The notes under the pieces are model-generated. The model saw only the letters and a program-made list of their open reading frames with translations, searched no databases and was not told the DNA's origin. Both the position numbers and the translations under genes were made by a program. Positions 28,656-32,526 of a DNA stretch of 32,526 bases are shown in pieces (within the stretch, counting starts at the first letter, position 1; every line of letters begins with the position of its first letter). This DNA is from an uncultured Chloroflexota bacterium (GTDB lineage Bacteria; Chloroflexota; Anaerolineae; Promineifilales; Promineifilaceae): positions 1-32,526 of the forward strand of contig CAADGU010000106.1 in assembly GCA_900696625.1 (NCBI GenBank). Reading direction: 5' to 3'.

Positions 28656-31139
28656 ATGTCCAACGAGTTTGAGTGGAAAACCGAAGAAGAGGCTGGCTGG
28701 GAGGAAGAGATCGCTGTGCCAGAGACACGGCCGTCTCGCCCTTTTCCCTGGAAACTGTTGGCGCTGGTGCTGGTAGTGGCCCTGGTGGTAGTGGGTGGGG
28801 CGCGCTGGCAGCTAAACCGGCAGGTGAGCGCCGCCACTGCCAACGTGGAAAATGAGGTGCGTGCGGCCCACCGGTTTTTGCATCAAGTTGCCGGTAGACA
28901 GGATGAAGATTTATTCAGGTCCTTGTTGTCGGGGCGGGATATGGCCTGGACAGAAGTGCAAAAAACGTTGGTGGCGGAAGGTTGGTTTGGTAACCCACCA
29001 TTGCTGGGCTGGACGGCCGTGCCCCCGGCAACAGACGCAGGCCAGACAGTTACGGCCACCGTTCCCCTCACCATCACCCTCTCCCCCGATTTTTTCACCG
29101 CTGAAGTGCAAAGCGAACAGGACTACCAACTGCTCAATCCCCAGGGCATGACGGAAACGGTGACACTGCGGCAAACGGCCGTGTACCGCAAAGGCGAAAG
29201 CCGCTGGCTCTATGCCCCGCCGGATGATGAATTTTGGGGGCGCATGGTTTTTCACAGCGGCGAGTACATTTCCGTGCTGTACCCAGAACGGGACGAAGCT
29301 ATTGTGCAACAACTGGCGCAAGACCTGGACGATCTGGCACAGGCGGTTTGTCGGGAGTTAGCCACGCGCCGTTGTTTGCAGCGGGCGTTGGTGCAGGTGC
29401 GCTTCAGCAAAGAGCCGGCCACTCTATTATCCGGCGCAGATACCGGCTTTTCCCTGCACATTTTAAGTTTGCCCACGCCATCCTTGATGGGACTGCCGGT
29501 AGATGAGGCCGGGTATCAGGCCTTGTTCCGGGCTTATGGAACAGTGGTGGCCACAACCCAGATTACCCAACAGGTCAGCTATGAATGCTGCCGCTGGCAG
29601 TTGTTGTATGAGGCAATGTTAGACCGGCAGTTGCACCGCCTGGGGTTGAAAGCCTGGCCGCTAGACCCGGCCACGTATGACCAGTTGTTGGCGCAGCCTG
29701 TTCCCGGCGGTTTGTCCCGGCTGCTGGTCAATCGCCCTGATTTTTCGGCGGTGGAGCGGAAACAGATTGACGCCTTTGTGGAATTTTTAGAGTTCGTCGT
29801 TTCTCCTGAGGTGACGTTGGCCGAGATGCAGCGCACATTGGCCGATGCCCGGAGCATGACGGTCTGGGTTAACCAGTACGTGGACACCCCATTTGCAGAA
29901 GATACCATCACCTTAGACCAGGCATTATTCCGGTATATGCTGCAACAAACGACCTACGCCCAGATGCGCCAACCACCTTTTCCCTTGCCAGACGCCCGCA
30001 TTCAACTGCTGTGTAACACGGCCACCCGTAATGACGCCAGCGTGGGGGTGTATGAATATATGCTTGCCGCCGAAAGCTGGCAGGCGCAATTTTATGAGGA
30101 AGGCTCCCTGTTTTGGGCTATTGCCCAACCGATTCCGTCCGCGCCAGACCTGATTTTTCTTGTGGAATTTCCTGACGAACATGTAGATGCCATCACGTAT
30201 TCCATGTTAGAAAATGGGCAACGGGTGGCTTCTTTTATGCTCGAAATGGGAGCGGGAAGGAGCAATTATTTTCTGTGGAGCGGCGACCCACACGGCCGTT
30301 ATCTGCTGCTGGCCCGTTGGGATGTGGGGGACACGCCGCCGGATTTCCGCCTGTTGGATGTGGCCGCCTGCCGCCAGGGGGCGTGCCGGCCGTGGCCGGT
30401 AGATGGGCCGTTGATCTGGTCGCCAGACGGCCGTCACACCCTTGCCATACTCTCAGAAGAGGCAGAAACGTCCACTCCTTCTGACCCACCCGTTATCTGG
30501 TTGGGTGACGCCACGGGCGCAAACCGGCAGGCGGTGGGGGTTGGTCTGGGGCCGTTTTGGCTGGATGAGAGTACGTATGGGTATCAACGGTTGGAGGAAT
30601 GGGTCACGGCCGTGATTGGTGAAAATACGCCGCGCCGCCTGTTTACGGTCGAGGATTTATTAGCGGTTATGCCCCAGGCGCAGCGCCCTCAATCATTGGC
30701 TATTGGCAGCCCTATTGCCGCGCCGGGCCAGCCAGGCCAATTACTGGTACGAGTTAACTCCCATTCAGGGCCAGGGCAGATCGCGTATCTATTCGCGCTG
30801 ACACTGACGCCAGACCTGTCCCAGGTGCAAAGCATCAGCCAGTTATCCGCAAGTGGGCAGGAGGGTTGGCACGATATTTCACCAGACGGCCGTTGGCTGG
30901 TAGCGTATGAGAGCCTTAGATTTGGCGGCGTGGCTGTGGCGCTGCAAAATCTGCAAACCGGTGACTTACGGGCGCTGCCGTCTATCTCGTCTAATTCATT
31001 CAACCTCTCCTGGTCGCCTGATGGCCGGTGGTATATACGCGCTGGTGATGGTTTGCTGGCGCTAGGCGCGCCCGACGCCAACTATGAGCGGTACATTTTT
31101 CACGACTATGGCGCCTGTTATGAGGTTTTTTGGAAATAA
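28656..31139 (+). CDS. Membrane-anchored protein with TolB-like C-terminal propeller, function unknown
   Basis: 827 residues. A cytoplasmic acidic N-terminus (FEWKTEEEAGWEEE) precedes one TM helix (about 34-49), so most of the protein is outside. Residues 55-500 are a family-specific region: an NTF2-like-looking start (VENEVRAAHRFLHQVAGRQDEDLFRSLLSG), a pair of adjacent Cys in SYECCRWQLLYEAM, and helical stretches. From about 540 the sequence has WD/TolB-like blades (WSPDGRHTLAIL, DISPDGRWLVAY, LSWSPDGRWYIRAG). No catalytic motif was recognised. The next gene is a paralogue in tandem. No SD at the ATG (AGGG is 1 nt away, too near); TACACT suggests a leaderless start. Confidence 0.75.
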   Translation: MSNEFEWKTEEEAGWEEEIAVPETRPSRPFPWKLLALVLVVALVVVGGARWQLNRQVSAATANVENEVRAAHRFLHQVAGRQDEDLFRSLLSGRDMAWTEVQKTLVAEGWFGNPPLLGWTAVPPATDAGQTVTATVPLTITLSPDFFTAEVQSEQDYQLLNPQGMTETVTLRQTAVYRKGESRWLYAPPDDEFWGRMVFHSGEYISVLYPERDEAIVQQLAQDLDDLAQAVCRELATRRCLQRALVQVRFSKEPATLLSGADTGFSLHILSLPTPSLMGLPVDEAGYQALFRAYGTVVATTQITQQVSYECCRWQLLYEAMLDRQLHRLGLKAWPLDPATYDQLLAQPVPGGLSRLLVNRPDFSAVERKQIDAFVEFLEFVVSPEVTLAEMQRTLADARSMTVWVNQYVDTPFAEDTITLDQALFRYMLQQTTYAQMRQPPFPLPDARIQLLCNTATRNDASVGVYEYMLAAESWQAQFYEEGSLFWAIAQPIPSAPDLIFLVEFPDEHVDAITYSMLENGQRVASFMLEMGAGRSNYFLWSGDPHGRYLLLARWDVGDTPPDFRLLDVAACRQGACRPWPVDGPLIWSPDGRHTLAILSEEAETSTPSDPPVIWLGDATGANRQAVGVGLGPFWLDESTYGYQRLEEWVTAVIGENTPRRLFTVEDLLAVMPQAQRPQSLAIGSPIAAPGQPGQLLVRVNSHSGPGQIAYLFALTLTPDLSQVQSISQLSASGQEGWHDISPDGRWLVAYESLRFGGVAVALQNLQTGDLRALPSISSNSFNLSWSPDGRWYIRAGDGLLALGAPDANYERYIFHDYGACYEVFWK

Positions 31140-31144
31140 AGATC

Positions 31145-31190
31145 GTGATGCGTGATGCGTGAGGTCACTCTGGTCACGCATCACGCATCA
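31145..31190. repeat. Perfect 17-bp inverted repeat built of GTGATGC heptamers
   Basis: Bases 31146-31162 pair exactly with 31174-31190 over an 11-nt loop. Each arm is GTGATGC-type tandem units (31145-31151, 31152-31158 and their complements). It lies between two tandem paralogues, directly before the AAGGA SD of the second, so it could terminate or attenuate between them. Confidence 0.75.
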
Positions 31191-31202
31191 AAGGATTCAC
31201 AC

Positions 31203-32526
31203 ATGCCGGCTGATTTTGAATGGGTGACGGAAGACGAGGGTGATTGGCCAGAACCGTCGCTGCCGCCGCCACCCCGACCGCGTCGGGCCATTCCCTGGCG
31301 CTGGCTGCTGATCCTGCTGCTGGTTGTGGCTGTGAGTGGCCTCTGGCTGGCGGGGCAGATGCAGCGGCGGGTAGAGGCGGCGACTACGGCCGTTATCCAG
31401 GATGTGCGCGCCGTGTATTCGCTGTACACCCGCGCCGCCCAAAACCAGGACGCCGATTTGATCAAAACTGTTATTTCCGGCTCATCGCCGGTCTGGTGGG
31501 AGGGTCAGTTAGCCCTGCTCTCTGAAGATTTACTGCTGGGGCGGTGGTCCATGGGGCTGCTGTCCCCTGAAAACGGCCGTGCCCCCGAAATTGTAGACAT
31601 TATTCCTGCTGCCGATCTGAGCCAGGCGGAAGTGATAGCCCGGCAGCCGTTTACCGTTGTCCATGCCGACGGCCGTAGCGAAACCGTCACCCTGGAAACC
31701 ACCACTCTCTTGCGGCAAGGGGTTGACCGCTGGCTGGTGGCGGCCCCGCATACCGGGTTTTGGGGGGAGTGGCAGGTGTTAAACGGCCGTGCCCTCACCC
31801 TCATCTACCCCCAGCGTGATCAAGAAGCGGCCGAAAAACTGCTGCCCGGTTTAGAAGCCGAACTGGCCCGCGCCTGCCGCCAATTAGACCTGCCCTGCCC
31901 GGCAGCCAACAGCTATACCATCCGCCTGGACACCGACCCCGCCAGCCTGCTGCAAGCCGCCGATCCCGTGGCCATGCTCACCCGCCAGCCCATCCTCAAC
32001 CTGCCCGCGCCCACGCTGGTGGGCCGCCCCCTAGACACCGCCGGCGAGCGGGCGCTGCTGCGGGCTTATGCCGCCCACTTCATCACGGCCGTGCTGGTGT
32101 ATAACACTGGCTGGCGCTGCTGTGAACAGGGTCTTTTTCATCAAGCCCTGATAGATTACCAACTGGCGCAGCTAGACCTGCGCCCCTGGCCGTTGCGCGC
32201 CAACCACTATCAAACCATGGTGCATGATCCCCTGGTGGGCGTGGCCGCTCTCGGCCGCTACTGGCATGAGCCACCCGTTCGCCCCATCAGCGGCATCGCC
32301 CAACCCCAGATTTACACCATGATCGCGGTGCTGCTGCGCCAGAAGCCGGCGCTCAATCCTTATGCCCTACAACATCGCCTGACGGTGGCGGAGAGTTACC
32401 AGTATTGGGTTGCCAACCACACCGGTTTTAGCTTTGTGAATCAGGGTCATTTTCAGGAGGCGTGGTTGGCGCATGTGCAGGCAAACCTGGCGACGCCTGC
32501 GGCTGATTTGCCCCTTCCGGCCCAGG
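31203..32526 (+). CDS. Membrane-anchored protein, paralogue of the preceding gene (3' truncated by window)
   Basis: The frame is open from ATG 31203 (AAGGA 7 nt upstream) to the window end, 441 codons seen. The layout repeats the 827-residue neighbour: acidic FEWVTEDEGDWPEP tail, TM at about 34-51, then RRVEAATTAVIQDVRAVYSL...NQDADLIKTVISG aligned to the neighbour's RQVSAATANVENEVRAAHRF...RQDEDLFRSLLSG. The doublet Cys is kept (WRCCEQGLFHQAL). The paralogues have diverged widely except in layout, so the duplication is old. The C-terminal propeller, if present, is outside the window. Function unknown; an extracytoplasmic, probably ligand-binding or sensing role is a guess. Confidence 0.75.
   Translation, partial: MPADFEWVTEDEGDWPEPSLPPPPRPRRAIPWRWLLILLLVVAVSGLWLAGQMQRRVEAATTAVIQDVRAVYSLYTRAAQNQDADLIKTVISGSSPVWWEGQLALLSEDLLLGRWSMGLLSPENGRAPEIVDIIPAADLSQAEVIARQPFTVVHADGRSETVTLETTTLLRQGVDRWLVAAPHTGFWGEWQVLNGRALTLIYPQRDQEAAEKLLPGLEAELARACRQLDLPCPAANSYTIRLDTDPASLLQAADPVAMLTRQPILNLPAPTLVGRPLDTAGERALLRAYAAHFITAVLVYNTGWRCCEQGLFHQALIDYQLAQLDLRPWPLRANHYQTMVHDPLVGVAALGRYWHEPPVRPISGIAQPQIYTMIAVLLRQKPALNPYALQHRLTVAESYQYWVANHTGFSFVNQGHFQEAWLAHVQANLATPAADLPLPAQ

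Larger units (their letters stand above)
93..32092. repeat. Genome-wide-type octameric palindrome ACGGCCGT (about 79 copies)
   Basis: Counted by eye on one strand (it is its own complement): about 79 exact copies, roughly one per 400 bp, from 93 to 32085. Examples: 467, 617, 633, 849, 4199, 4274, 12537, 12595, 18767, 18818, 22805, 22873, 27354, 27396, 31572, 31669, 31783, 32085. Most are inside genes in all frames, giving TAV (ACG GCC GTx), NGR/DGR (xAC GGC CGT) or xRPx. One-base neighbours are rare: about eight copies with a different first base and three with a different last base. Absent from the EAD-like gene, the HNH gene and the tRNA. Confidence 0.9.

Overview
The window looks like chromosomal DNA from an uncultured filament-type Chloroflexota (Anaerolineae/Ardenticatenia-like). 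This is inferred from moderately high GC, a secreted protein ending in a YLPLVLK-type segment plus a Thr/Pro tail, GAF-rich hybrid kinases, XPB/Ssl2-type helicase-associated proteins and a large STAND conflict operon. No rRNA or species marker is present, so the assignment is tentative.

Layout. 1-1403: tail of a secreted beta-propeller protein, converging on a minus-strand Rieske ferredoxin and a TlpA-like lipoprotein. 1479-9420: compact minus-strand conflict (defence-like) operon, in transcription order FGE/lectin-fold protein, SIR2-like protein, 1629-residue transmembrane nSTAND ATPase with four PPC domains, and an effector-associated-domain protein. The first three genes are translationally coupled, and the first and last products share a GDxxYGDK beta-repeat module. 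9725-14548: helicase-associated-domain protein, diacylglycerol-kinase-like lipid kinase, a redox-dead two-thioredoxin-fold protein and a GT-C membrane protein. 14547-20206 (plus): hybrid sensor kinase, receiver-kinase and anchored esterase. 20318-24054 (minus): methyltransferase, asnA, cdd and a shortened glmU. 24098-24718: small AT-richer HNH gene and tRNA-Gln(UUG). 24847-27612 (minus): the classic recR-ybaB-dnaX cluster. 27727-32526 (plus): orphan CbiO/EcfA-type ATPase and two tandem paralogous membrane-anchored proteins, the last cut by the window edge.

The most unusual feature is non-coding and covers the whole window. (1) The exact palindrome ACGGCCGT occurs about 79 times by eye where roughly one is expected, an analogue of cyanobacterial HIP1. 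(2) Most gaps between housekeeping genes are filled with strictly 7-bp-periodic degenerate arrays, reminiscent of cyanobacterial STRR heptamers, which often supply the stop codon of the upstream gene. (3) A family of about 50-bp elements has TTTGTAGT/ACTACGAA ends enclosing two small hairpins (three copies plus a half copy). The conflict operon carries the octamer but no heptamer arrays, and the HNH gene and tRNA carry neither.

Several genes without a Shine-Dalgarno sequence have a -10-like hexamer ending about 7-9 nt before the start codon, suggesting leaderless transcripts. Two of these are a divergent pair whose start codons share one CATG.
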